DNA of 8,084 bases from an uncultured Clostridiaceae bacterium (GTDB lineage: Bacteria; Bacillota; Clostridia; Lachnospirales; Lachnospiraceae). Both the position numbers and the translations under genes were made by a program. Below are positions 1-5,901 of this stretch, piece by piece. The DNA lies in assembly GCA_947175375.1 (NCBI GenBank), contig CAMWMT010000099.1, forward strand, positions 1 to 8,084, read 5' to 3'. The notes beneath the pieces were generated by a model. That model saw nothing but the letters and a program-made list of their open reading frames with translations. It was not told the DNA's origin and made no database searches. The number at the start of each line of letters is the position of its first letter. Positions within the stretch are counted from its first letter, which is position 1.

Positions 1-33
1 TCTCGTGGGCTCGGAGATGTGTATAAGATATAG
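1..33 (+). other. Sequencing adapter remnant (Nextera transposase read-2 adapter), not genomic
   Basis: Bases 1-28 match the Nextera read-2 transposase adapter exactly, lacking only its first G. They include most of the Tn5 mosaic end (AGATGTGTATAAGA). The last five adapter bases would be GACAG; the window has TATAG, so 31 of 33 bases agree, with mismatches at 29 and 31. The adapter sequence is established knowledge and the match is seen directly. The genome therefore starts at about 29-34. Anything read through this stretch, including the in-frame TAG at 31-33, should be ignored. Confidence 0.95.
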
Positions 34-60
34 ATTGATAAGTACATCACTGCTGAATAA
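34..60 (+). CDS. C-terminal end of an amino-acid ABC transporter substrate-binding protein (partial)
   Basis: Eight sense codons and a TAA stop remain, reading IDKYITAE. This matches the usual C-terminal helix of family 3 solute-binding proteins and resembles the end of the complete binding protein at 1564-2319 (TNKYITAK). The stop lies 29 bases before a permease of the same transporter class, which is the normal order (binding protein, permease, ATPase). The rest of the gene is lost beyond the contig edge; the TAG just upstream lies in adapter sequence and is not a real stop. The call rests on tail similarity plus context, since eight residues alone prove little. Confidence 0.65.
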   Translation: MDKYITAE

Positions 61-72
61 TTCAGCAGTGAT
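46..72 (+). other. Perfect 12-bp stem-loop spanning the binding-protein stop codon
   Basis: ATCACTGCTGAA (46-57) is the exact reverse complement of TTCAGCAGTGAT (61-72), with only the TAA stop (58-60) as loop. No T-run follows (CAGGTAAAGG), so a strong intrinsic terminator is unlikely. The permease ribosome binding site begins six bases after the stem. Known parallels are hairpins between binding-protein and permease genes, which protect the upstream mRNA and lower membrane-component output. That role is inferred here. Confidence 0.8.
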
Positions 73-89
73 CAGGTAAAGGAAAAGTT

Positions 90-779
90 ATGGGAAACTT
101 TCAGGAACGATTCTATCTGAATTTTATTAAAGATGACCGCTGGATGTACATGATGGACGGTCTGAAGATCACTCTCGAGGTGACACTGTTCGCGACGCTG
201 CTCGGAATACTGATCGGATTCCTGGTCGCTATTATCCGTTCTACACATGACCGAACAGGAAAATTTAAACTCCTGAATGCTCTGTGCCAGGTGTATCTGA
301 CTGTGATACGTGGTACTCCGGCGGTGGTTCAGCTGCTGATCGCATATTTTGTTATCTTTGGCTCCGTAGATGTCAGCAAAGTGCTCGTGGCAGTGCTTGC
401 ATTCGGTGTGAATTCTGGTGCTTACGTGGCGGAGATCTGCCGGGCAGGCATCATGTCCATTGACATTGGTCAGTTGGAAGCAGGCAGAAGCATCGGTTTC
501 AGTTATGCGCAGACCATGTGGTATATCATTCTGCCACAGGCATTTAAAAATGTACTTCCGGCGCTGGGCAATGAATTTATTGTGCTCCTGAAAGAGACTT
601 CCATATCCGGCTATATTGCCCTGCAGGATCTGACCAAGGGCGGAGACATCATAAGAAGCCGTACCTATGATGCTTTCATGCCCCTGATCGGTGTGGCCGT
701 GATCTATCTGGTTCTGGTTCTTGCCTTTACCAAACTGGTAGCGATGTTGGAGAGGAGGCTGAATCAGAGTGAGCGATAA
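90..779 (+). CDS. Polar amino-acid ABC transporter permease (HisM/GlnP family)
   Basis: This is the membrane channel of an importer for polar or charged amino acids; it works as a dimer in the cytoplasmic membrane with the ATPase that follows. Its 229 residues are normal for the family. A hydrophobic helix lies at about 27-49, followed by the family signature RGTP at 74-77 and further membrane segments at about 78-91, 97-115 and 200-218. The EAA coupling motif, which docks on the ATPase, runs from about 128 to 151 (EAGRSIGFS, then ILPQA), with its conserved glycine at 136. ATG at 90 is preceded by AAAGGA at 78-83. The 3' end overlaps the ATPase gene by 11 bases, which implies translational coupling. 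The exact substrate cannot be read from the sequence; glutamine, cystine, histidine, arginine or a mixture are all possible. Confidence 0.93.
   Translation: MGNFQERFYLNFIKDDRWMYMMDGLKITLEVTLFATLLGILIGFLVAIIRSTHDRTGKFKLLNALCQVYLTVIRGTPAVVQLLIAYFVIFGSVDVSKVLVAVLAFGVNSGAYVAEICRAGIMSIDIGQLEAGRSIGFSYAQTMWYIILPQAFKNVLPALGNEFIVLLKETSISGYIALQDLTKGGDIIRSRTYDAFMPLIGVAVIYLVLVLAFTKLVAMLERRLNQSER
753..758 (+). promoter_or_regulatory. Ribosome binding site that sets a GTG start for the ATPase
   Basis: AGGAGG inside the permease 3' end sits ten bases before GTG at 769. No ATG in that frame gives the conserved N-terminus at a suitable distance, so the GTG is the start. The placement inside the preceding gene fits coupled translation of permease and ATPase. 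Confidence 0.8.
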
Positions 780-1506
780 GATACTGATCCGGGCGGAAGG
801 CGTCCGGAAGAGCTTTTCCGGCAAGGAAGTGCTGAAAGGGATCGATCTTGAGGTCCGCAGAGGCGAAGTAGTTGTTATCATTGGTCCTTCTGGTTCAGGC
901 AAAAGCACGTTCCTGCGGTGTCTGAACTTACTGGAGAATCCGACAGGTGGGCATATCTATTTCAAAGATGTGGATATTACGGACCGGAAGGTGAATATTG
1001 ATCTCCATCGTCAGAAGATGGGAATGGTATTCCAGCATTTCAATCTGTTTCCGCATATGGATATTCTCAAAAATATGACAATTGGACCAGAGAAGCTTTT
1101 GAAAAAGCCGAAGGCTGAGGCGGAAAAATATGCCATGTCACTGCTGGAACGAGTCGGACTGTCTGACCGTGCGCATGCATATCCGAGTCAGCTGTCCGGC
1201 GGACAGAAGCAGAGGATCGCGATCGTGCGTGCATTGTGCATGCAGCCGGAGGTGATGCTCTTTGACGAGCCGACTTCTGCGCTGGACCCCGAGATGGTTG
1301 GAGAGGTTCTTCAGGTCATGAAGGATTTGGCCAGAGAGCGTATGACCATGGTGGTCGTGACACATGAGATGGGATTTGCAAAAGAAGTGGCGGATCGGGT
1401 AGTATTTCTGGATGAAGGGATACTGATGGAGCAGAATACCCCAGAAGAATTCTTTGGGAATCCCTCTAACGAAAGATTGAAGAACTTTCTTGGAAAGGTT
1501 CTGTAG
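769..1506 (+). CDS. Polar amino-acid ABC transporter ATP-binding protein (GlnQ/HisP type)
   Basis: This cytoplasmic ATPase powers the importer encoded with it. All nucleotide-binding motifs are present in order: Walker A GPSGSGKST at 39-47, Q-loop glutamine at 89 (MVFQHFNLFPHM), signature LSGGQKQR at 142-149, Walker B ending in DEP (Asp166, catalytic Glu167), D-loop SALD at 170-173, and switch histidine 199 (VTHEM). The 245-residue length is typical. HFNLFPHM after the Q-loop is a hallmark of the amino-acid-importing subfamily. The start is GTG, within the end of the permease gene. The substrate is set by the binding proteins rather than by this subunit. No key residue is missing. Confidence 0.96.
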   Translation: MSDKILIRAEGVRKSFSGKEVLKGIDLEVRRGEVVVIIGPSGSGKSTFLRCLNLLENPTGGHIYFKDVDITDRKVNIDLHRQKMGMVFQHFNLFPHMDILKNMTIGPEKLLKKPKAEAEKYAMSLLERVGLSDRAHAYPSQLSGGQKQRIAIVRALCMQPEVMLFDEPTSALDPEMVGEVLQVMKDLARERMTMVVVTHEMGFAKEVADRVVFLDEGILMEQNTPEEFFGNPSNERLKNFLGKVL

Positions 1507-1509
1507 CAG

Positions 1510-1529
1510 CCGCAGGCTTTTGCCTGCGG
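1510..1529 (+). other. Hairpin between the ATPase gene and the second binding-protein gene
   Basis: CCGCAGGC (1510-1517) and GCCTGCGG (1522-1529) form a perfect 8-bp GC-rich stem with a TTTT loop, three bases after the ATPase stop. The next bases (TATTGTCAGTG) are not a T-run, so this is at best a leaky terminator. More likely it stabilises or separates the ATPase and binding-protein parts of the transcript. I see no good promoter between it and the gene at 1564, so the downstream gene probably shares the transcript. Confidence 0.65.
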
Positions 1530-1563
1530 TATTGTCAGTGATGGTGATAAAGGAAACAGGATA

Positions 1564-2319
1564 ATGAAAAAAAAGAAACTGACCGGTTGGGTATTGGGTA
1601 TATGTATAGCAGTTGCAGTGTGTGGCTGTGGCGGCAGCAAGTTTAAGAATCCTTCCAGAGGAGGAACTCTGATTATGGCAACGAGTGCATATGCAGAACC
1701 ATATGCATATTATGCAGGAGATCAGATCGTTGGAATCGATGTGGAGGTTGCAGAAGCGATCGCGGCTAAACTAGGAATGGAGCTTGAGGTCCGCAATATG
1801 GAACTGGATTCCATCTTTGACGAATTAAATTCCGGGAAGGCTCATATAGGGATGGCAGGTATGGATGCGACAGAAGACCGTCTGAAGGAGGCAGATTTCA
1901 GTGATCCTTATATGCGGATCAAACAGGCGGTGATTGTACGGGCGGACAGTGAGGCGGTGGAGCTCAGTGAGGTTTCAGGCGGACTGATTGGCGTTCCGGT
2001 TGGGGCTGCCGGTGAGATCACTGTTTCTGAATTGCCGGATGCAGTGGTTATGTATTATGATAATGGGGCGGATGCCGTGCAGGCACTGTTAAATGATACG
2101 ATTCATGCGGTGATCCTTGACAAAGAACTGGCAGAAGAACTGGTGTCAGGCCGGGCGGGACTGAAGATACTGGAAGAGGACTTTATCGCGCGGGGATGTT
2201 CGGTTGCAGTCGCGAAAGGGAATGAAGAACTGCTTGATGATATTGACAAGGCGCTGGACGCGATTATTGCAGATGGGACTGTTTTTGAGATCACAAATAA
2301 ATATATAACAGCCAAATGA
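1564..2319 (+). CDS. Amino-acid ABC transporter substrate-binding lipoprotein (family 3)
   Basis: This is an extracellular, membrane-anchored receptor that captures an amino acid and delivers it to the permease. A lysine-rich start and hydrophobic segment (6-20) lead into a lipobox-like VCGC, with Cys22 the likely lipid anchor. Family 3 landmarks follow: GIDVEVAEAIAAKLG (57-71), the GMDATEDR segment whose arginine (Arg106) normally grips the ligand carboxylate, FSDPY (112-116), and AVILD with Asp186, the usual contact for the ligand amino group. The 251-residue length fits. The usual GTTGD-like loop reads GAAGE (147-151), so the ligand pocket may differ somewhat. ATG at 1564 has AAAGGA at 1549-1554. 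Its place after the ATPase, with the remains of another binding protein before the permease, suggests a second receptor for the same transporter. The ligand is unknown. Confidence 0.92.
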   Translation: MKKKKLTGWVLGICIAVAVCGCGGSKFKNPSRGGTLIMATSAYAEPYAYYAGDQIVGIDVEVAEAIAAKLGMELEVRNMELDSIFDELNSGKAHIGMAGMDATEDRLKEADFSDPYMRIKQAVIVRADSEAVELSEVSGGLIGVPVGAAGEITVSELPDAVVMYYDNGADAVQALLNDTIHAVILDKELAEELVSGRAGLKILEEDFIARGCSVAVAKGNEELLDDIDKALDAIIADGTVFEITNKYITAK

Positions 2320-2330
2320 TATGCCTTTGG

Positions 2331-2359
2331 AAAAATTTACAAAAATGTTAGGAAAAAAA
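2331..2359 (+). promoter_or_regulatory. A-tracts upstream of the gap promoter (UP-element-like)
   Basis: Three A-runs, at 2331-2335 (continuing into TTT), 2341-2345 and 2353-2359, lie just upstream of the -35 box, with starts about 10 and 12 bases apart. Such roughly helically spaced A-tracts are known to bend DNA and to bind the RNA polymerase alpha subunit, which would suit a highly expressed gene. The A-runs are seen; their role is inferred. Confidence 0.45.
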
Positions 2360-2363
2360 TTGG

Positions 2364-2396
2364 ATTAGGTATTGATATTTTTGGACAAATTAGGTA
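2364..2396 (+). repeat. Direct repeat ATTAGGTA overlapping the gap promoter
   Basis: ATTAGGTA occurs at 2364-2371 and 2389-2396, 25 bases apart. One copy ends at the -35 box and the other runs into the -10 box. TTGGA precedes each copy (2360-2364 and 2381-2385), and a further TTAGG lies at 2348-2352. The placement is where a regulator would compete with RNA polymerase. No regulator gene is in the window, and short AT-rich repeats can arise by chance. Confidence 0.4.
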
Positions 2397-2400
2397 AAAT
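2372..2400 (+). promoter_or_regulatory. Sigma-A type promoter for gap
   Basis: The -35 box TTGATA (2372-2377; five of six consensus bases) and the -10 box TAAAAT (2395-2400; five of six) are separated by the ideal 17 bases. Transcription would begin near 2407, giving a leader of roughly 80 bases. I see no terminator between the binding-protein stop (2319) and this promoter, so some read-through from the transporter genes is possible. Confidence 0.75.
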
Positions 2401-2413
2401 ATGTAATGGTTGA

Positions 2414-2449
2414 TGTTCTTTTAACAATCTTGTAAGAGTTGGAAGAACA
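2414..2449 (+). other. Foldable 5' leader of gap
   Basis: TGTTCTT (2414-2420) pairs with AAGAACA (2443-2449). Inside this loop AAC (2423-2425) can pair with GTT (2438-2440), and TCT (2428-2430) with AGA (2435-2437). Together they give one interrupted hairpin just after the predicted transcription start. The ribosome binding site at 2471-2476 stays free. A 5' hairpin of this kind could stabilise the mRNA. It matches no riboswitch class that I recognise. Confidence 0.45.
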
Positions 2450-2485
2450 AACATATTATATTCAACTTGTAGGAGGAATGGAAAC

Positions 2486-3499
2486 ATGGCAGTAAAAGTA
2501 GCAATCAATGGTTTTGGACGTATCGGTCGTCTTGCATTCAGACAGATGTTTGGTGCAGAAGGGTATGAAGTTGTTGCAATCAACGATTTAACTTCCCCGA
2601 AGATGCTGGCACACTTATTGAAGTATGACTCTTCTCAGGGTAAATATGCTCTGGCTGATACTGTATCTTCCACAGATGATTCTATCATCGTTGATGGAAA
2701 AGAGATTAAGATTTATGCAATGGCTAAGGCTGATGAGCTTCCGTGGGGAGAGATTGGTGTAGATGTAGTTCTGGAGTGTACCGGATTCTATACCTCTAAA
2801 GAGAAAGCTTCTGCTCATATCAAAGCAGGTGCTAAGAAAGTTGTTATCTCTGCTCCGGCTGGTAATGATCTTCCGACCATCGTTTACAATGTAAACCACA
2901 CAACTCTGACAAAAGAAGATACTGTGATCTCTGCAGCATCCTGTACTACCAACTGCCTGGCTCCGATGGCAAAAGCTCTGAACGACCTGGCTCCGATCGA
3001 GTCTGGTATCATGTGCACCATCCATGCTTATACTGGCGACCAGATGCCGCTTGACGGACCGCAGAGAAAAGGCGATCTGAGAAGATCCCGTGCTGCAGCA
3101 ATCAATATCGTTCCGAACAGCACCGGCGCTGCAAAAGCAATCGGCCTTGTTATTCCGGAACTGAACGGCAAACTTATCGGCGCTGCACAGCGTGTTCCGA
3201 CCCCGACTGGTTCTACGACCCTTCTGTTCGCAGTTGTGAACAAGGCAGTGACCAAAGACGAGATCAATGCAGCTATGAAAGCTGCTCAGACAGAGTCTTA
3301 TGGTTATACTGAGGATGAGATCGTATCCAGTGATATCGTTGGTATGAGATATGGTTCTCTGTTCGATGCAACTCAGACCATGGTTTCCCCGCTTCCGGAT
3401 GGAAAGACCCAGGTTGAGGTTGTTTCCTGGTATGACAATGAGAACTCCTATGTATCTCAGATGGTTCGTACAATCAAATATTTCGCTGAGCTAGCATAA
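2486..3499 (+). CDS. gap: Type I glyceraldehyde-3-phosphate dehydrogenase
   Basis: It oxidises glyceraldehyde 3-phosphate with NAD and phosphate to 1,3-bisphosphoglycerate, in the cytoplasm as a tetramer. The dinucleotide-binding motif NGFGRIGR is at 8-15, and Asp34 (INDLT) marks NAD preference. The catalytic cysteine is Cys153 in SCTTNCLAP, the base is His180 in TIHAYTGDQ, and RKGDLRRSRAAA (194-205) and the C-terminal WYDNENSY are intact. At 337 residues it is full length. AGGAGG at 2471-2476 lies nine bases before the ATG. The gene favours T-ending codons (GCT, TCT, GTT) more than its neighbours, as expected for a very highly expressed gene. It has its own promoter and terminator, so it can be made as a single-gene transcript in excess of pgk and tpiA. 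No glycolytic repressor gene of the CggR kind lies directly upstream. Confidence 0.98.
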   Translation: MAVKVAINGFGRIGRLAFRQMFGAEGYEVVAINDLTSPKMLAHLLKYDSSQGKYALADTVSSTDDSIIVDGKEIKIYAMAKADELPWGEIGVDVVLECTGFYTSKEKASAHIKAGAKKVVISAPAGNDLPTIVYNVNHTTLTKEDTVISAASCTTNCLAPMAKALNDLAPIESGIMCTIHAYTGDQMPLDGPQRKGDLRRSRAAAINIVPNSTGAAKAIGLVIPELNGKLIGAAQRVPTPTGSTTLLFAVVNKAVTKDEINAAMKAAQTESYGYTEDEIVSSDIVGMRYGSLFDATQTMVSPLPDGKTQVEVVSWYDNENSYVSQMVRTIKYFAELA

Positions 3500-3532
3500 T
3501 CGTGCGATACGGCAGGTAATGAAGACCTTAAA

Positions 3533-3565
3533 AGGTCCGGTCTTTGGACCGGACCTCTCTTTTAT
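3533..3565 (+). terminator. Intrinsic terminator after gap
   Basis: GGTCCGGTC (3534-3542) and GACCGGACC (3547-3555) form a perfect 9-bp stem with a TTTG loop; A3533 and T3556 add a tenth pair. A T-rich tail (CTCTTTTAT) follows. It lies 33 bases after the gap stop and should end most gap transcripts, leaving pgk dependent on read-through or on a separate promoter. Confidence 0.9.
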
Positions 3566-3590
3566 GCACAGGTCCGTATATATGGAAGTT

Positions 3591-3647
3591 TGCTGCTGGC
3601 GCAGCATGCGGGCCGTGCGCGAGCAGGGAGAAAGCTTTCACTGCTCG
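3591..3647 (+). promoter_or_regulatory. Structured, GC-rich leader before pgk with alternative pairings
   Basis: TGCTGC (3591-3596) can pair with GCAGCA (3601-3606), and CGAGCAG (3620-3626) with CTGCTCG (3641-3647). GCGCA (3599-3603) can instead pair with TGCGC (3616-3620), and AGCAG (3622-3626) with CTGCT (3593-3597), so the folds compete. No T-run follows either stem, and AGGAGG at 3658-3663 stays outside them. TATATA at 3577-3582 could be a -10 box but lacks a convincing -35. A regulatory role is inference. Confidence 0.4.
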
Positions 3648-3672
3648 ATTATAAAACAGGAGGCAGATAAAG

Positions 3673-4896
3673 ATGGGATTAAATAAAAAATCAGTGAATG
3701 ATATCAATGTAAAAGGAAAACGTGTTCTGGTAAGATGTGATTTTAACGTTCCGTTAAAGGACGGCGAGATTACTGACGAGACCAGGATCAAAGCAGCGCT
3801 TCCCACGATTCAGAAGTTAATGGACGACGGCGGAAAAGTGATTCTCTGCTCTCATCTGGGAAAAGTAAAAAATGGCCCGAACGAGGGAGAGTCCCTGGCA
3901 CCTGTTGCAAAGAGACTGTCCGAGAAGCTTGGCAAGCCGGTGAATTTTGTGGCTGACTACAATGTAACTGGTGAGGCAGCGACTGCAGCAGTTGCAGCTA
4001 TGAACGAAGGCGATGTGGTACTTCTTCAGAACACCCGTTTCCGTGGCAAGGAAGAGACCAAGAACGGAGAGGAGTTCTCCAAAGAACTGGCAGATCTCTG
4101 TGATGTATATGTATGTGACGCATTTGGTTCTTCTCACAGAGCGCATGCATCCGTTGCAGGTGTGACTGATGTGGTTCGCGCAAAGGGTGGCGAGTGTGCA
4201 GTTGGCTACCTGATGCAGAAGGAGATCGATTTCCTTGGAAATGCAGTAGAGAATCCGGTAAGACCGTTTGTGGCGATCCTGGGTGGCGCGAAAGTAGCAG
4301 ATAAGCTGAACGTGATTGCAAATCTTCTGGAGAAATGCGATACGCTGATCATCGGTGGCGGCATGGCATATACCTTCTTAAAGGCAAAAGGCTATGAGAT
4401 CGGAGCTTCACTGGTCGACGATGAGAAGCTTGATTATTGTAAAGAGATGATGGACAAAGCAGAGAAGCTTGGCAAGAAGCTGCTGCTTCCTGTTGATACT
4501 ACCATTGCTTCCGCATTCCCGAGTCCGATCGATGCAGAGATCGAAGTTTCTGTAGTCGGTGCGGATGCGATCCCGGCAGATATGATGGGCCTGGATATCG
4601 GAACGAAGACCGCTGAGATGTATGCAGATGCTGTGAAATCCGCGAAGACCGTTGTATGGAATGGACCGATGGGTGTATTCGAGAATCCGATCCTTGCAAA
4701 AGGAACGATTGCAGTAGCGAAATCTCTGGCTGAGACTGATGCGACAACGATCATCGGCGGTGGCGATTCTGCAGCAGCAGTGAATCAGCTGGGCTTTGCA
4801 GATAAGATGAGCCATATCTCCACAGGCGGCGGTGCTTCTCTGGAATTCCTGGAGGGCAAAGAGCTTCCGGGTGTTGCGGCAGCAGATGACAAATAA
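3673..4896 (+). CDS. pgk: Phosphoglycerate kinase
   Basis: It transfers phosphate from 1,3-bisphosphoglycerate to ADP, the first ATP-yielding step of glycolysis; it is a two-domain monomer in the cytoplasm. The N-terminal signature VLVRCDFNVPL carries Arg21, Asp23 and Asn25 for substrate binding, with Arg38 and SHLG at 60-63 (His61) completing the basic patch. The nucleotide-binding side is intact: LGGAKVADKL, then GGGDSAAA (362-369) and STGGGASLEFLEG (383-395). At 407 residues it is within the normal range; the region after SHLG (KVKNGPNEGESLAP) differs from the common SHLGRPKG form. AGGAGG at 3658-3663 lies nine bases before the ATG. It follows the gap terminator and precedes tpiA by 98 bases. 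Confidence 0.98.
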   Translation: MGLNKKSVNDINVKGKRVLVRCDFNVPLKDGEITDETRIKAALPTIQKLMDDGGKVILCSHLGKVKNGPNEGESLAPVAKRLSEKLGKPVNFVADYNVTGEAATAAVAAMNEGDVVLLQNTRFRGKEETKNGEEFSKELADLCDVYVCDAFGSSHRAHASVAGVTDVVRAKGGECAVGYLMQKEIDFLGNAVENPVRPFVAILGGAKVADKLNVIANLLEKCDTLIIGGGMAYTFLKAKGYEIGASLVDDEKLDYCKEMMDKAEKLGKKLLLPVDTTIASAFPSPIDAEIEVSVVGADAIPADMMGLDIGTKTAEMYADAVKSAKTVVWNGPMGVFENPILAKGTIAVAKSLAETDATTIIGGGDSAAAVNQLGFADKMSHISTGGGASLEFLEGKELPGVAAADDK

Positions 4897-4908
4897 AAAT
4901 TTTATTCC

Positions 4909-4939
4909 CTGACAGGCTGGGTATTGGCAGGTGTATAAA
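4909..4939 (+). promoter_or_regulatory. Possible weak promoter before tpiA
   Basis: CTGACA (4909-4914) and TATAAA (4934-4939) resemble -35 and -10 boxes, but the 19-base spacing is long. No terminator hairpin is visible between pgk and tpiA, so the two genes are probably cotranscribed and any promoter here would be an extra one. Confidence 0.3.
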
Positions 4940-4994
4940 TTATATTGAAATATAGCGCAAGTTTGTAAATGATAGATTAAGGAGATGGATTAAG

Positions 4995-5744
4995 ATGGGA
5001 AGAAAAAAGATTATTGCAGGTAACTGGAAGATGAACATGACTCCTACGGAGGCAGTGGAGCTGATCAATACACTGAAGCCGCTGGTGGCTACAGAGGATG
5101 CGGATGTGGTATTCTGTGTACCGGCGATCGATATCATTCCGGCTATGGAGGCTGCGAAAGGCTCCAACATTGAGATCGGTGCTGAGAATATGTACTTTGA
5201 GGAAAAAGGTGCATATACAGGCGAGATTTCTCCGGCAATGCTGACCGATGCAGGTGTGAAATATGTGGTTCTTGGACATTCCGAGAGAAGAGAGTATTTC
5301 GCAGAGACCAGTGAGACGGTCAACAAAAAGATGCTGAAGGCATTTGAGCATGGAATTACTCCGATTATGTGCTGCGGCGAGACTCTGACTCAGAGAGAGC
5401 AGGGTGTGACGATGGATTTCATCCGTCAGCAGGTGAAGGTTGGTTTCCTGGGTGTGACAGCAGAGCAGGCAGCTACGGCTGTGATCGCGTATGAGCCGAT
5501 CTGGGCAATCGGAACCGGCAAGACGGCTACGACCGAGCAGGCACAGGAAGTTTGCAAGGGCATCCGTGAGTGCATCGCAGAGATCTATGATCAGGCGACT
5601 GCAGATGCGATCCGTATCCAGTATGGCGGATCAGTCAATGCAGCTACAGCTCCGGAACTGTTCGCACAGCCGGATATCGACGGCGGTCTGGTAGGCGGCG
5701 CTGCGCTGAAACCGGATTTTGGTAAGATTGTGAACTGGAAATAA
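4995..5744 (+). CDS. tpiA: Triosephosphate isomerase
   Basis: It interconverts dihydroxyacetone phosphate and glyceraldehyde 3-phosphate, feeding both halves of the split hexose into Gap; it is a cytoplasmic TIM-barrel dimer. All catalytic residues are visible: Asn10 and Lys12 (GNWKMN), His95 (LGHSERR), and Glu167 (AYEPIWAIGTGK), with the flexible loop 6 at 168-176. The phosphate-binding YGGSV (210-214) and GGAAL (234-238) are intact. At 249 residues it is full length. AAGGAG at 4979-4984 lies ten bases before the ATG. It probably forms a transcript with pgk and is followed by a strong hairpin terminator. Confidence 0.98.
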   Translation: MGRKKIIAGNWKMNMTPTEAVELINTLKPLVATEDADVVFCVPAIDIIPAMEAAKGSNIEIGAENMYFEEKGAYTGEISPAMLTDAGVKYVVLGHSERREYFAETSETVNKKMLKAFEHGITPIMCCGETLTQREQGVTMDFIRQQVKVGFLGVTAEQAATAVIAYEPIWAIGTGKTATTEQAQEVCKGIRECIAEIYDQATADAIRIQYGGSVNAATAPELFAQPDIDGGLVGGAALKPDFGKIVNWK

Positions 5745-5815
5745 GATTCCTGTTTGCTCCGTGATCAGTAATCTGACAGTTTGAGCATTGCAATTTACGG
5801 AAGATAAAGCGTAAA

Positions 5816-5862
5816 AGACACTGGACAGGAGAGGAAGGATCTTCCTGTCCAGTGTTTATCGT
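5816..5862 (+). terminator. Terminator after tpiA
   Basis: ACACTGGACAGGA (5818-5830) and TCCTGTCCAGTGT (5843-5855) form a perfect 13-bp stem with a 12-base loop, followed by the T-rich but interrupted TTATCGTTT. It lies about 70 bases after the tpiA stop. GGAAG (5833-5837) can alternatively pair with CTTCC (5841-5845), a shorter competing fold. It likely ends the pgk-tpiA transcript and separates it from the lipoprotein gene. Confidence 0.8.
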
Positions 5863-5901
5863 TTCATAAAAGAAAAAAATTCAAAAGATGTGAGGTTTGT
5901 T

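Noticed and set aside
31..33. In-frame TAG suggesting a broken first gene
   Set aside because: The bases belong to, or border, adapter sequence, so this is not a genomic stop and not evidence for a pseudogene.
72..908. 278-codon open frame on the minus strand
   Set aside because: It lies wholly antisense to the permease and the start of the ATPase, has no recognisable domain, and is rich in His, Gln and Ser as expected of an antisense shadow.
3650..3655. TATAAA as a -10 box for pgk
   Set aside because: Transcription from it would begin within or after the ribosome binding site, leaving no usable leader.
3847..3900. Unusual loop after SHLG in phosphoglycerate kinase as a sign of altered function
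   Set aside because: The catalytic Arg, Asp, Asn and His residues are all intact, and this loop is known to vary among bacterial enzymes.
4985..4993. Two-codon ORF (ATG GAT TAA) just before tpiA
   Set aside because: It directly abuts the ribosome binding site with no spacer, so it should not be used as a start.
5773..5808. Promoter-like boxes (CTGACA, TTGAGC, GATAAA) for the lipoprotein gene
   Set aside because: Spacing and match are poor, and they lie upstream of the terminator at 5816-5862, which would stop transcription before the gene.
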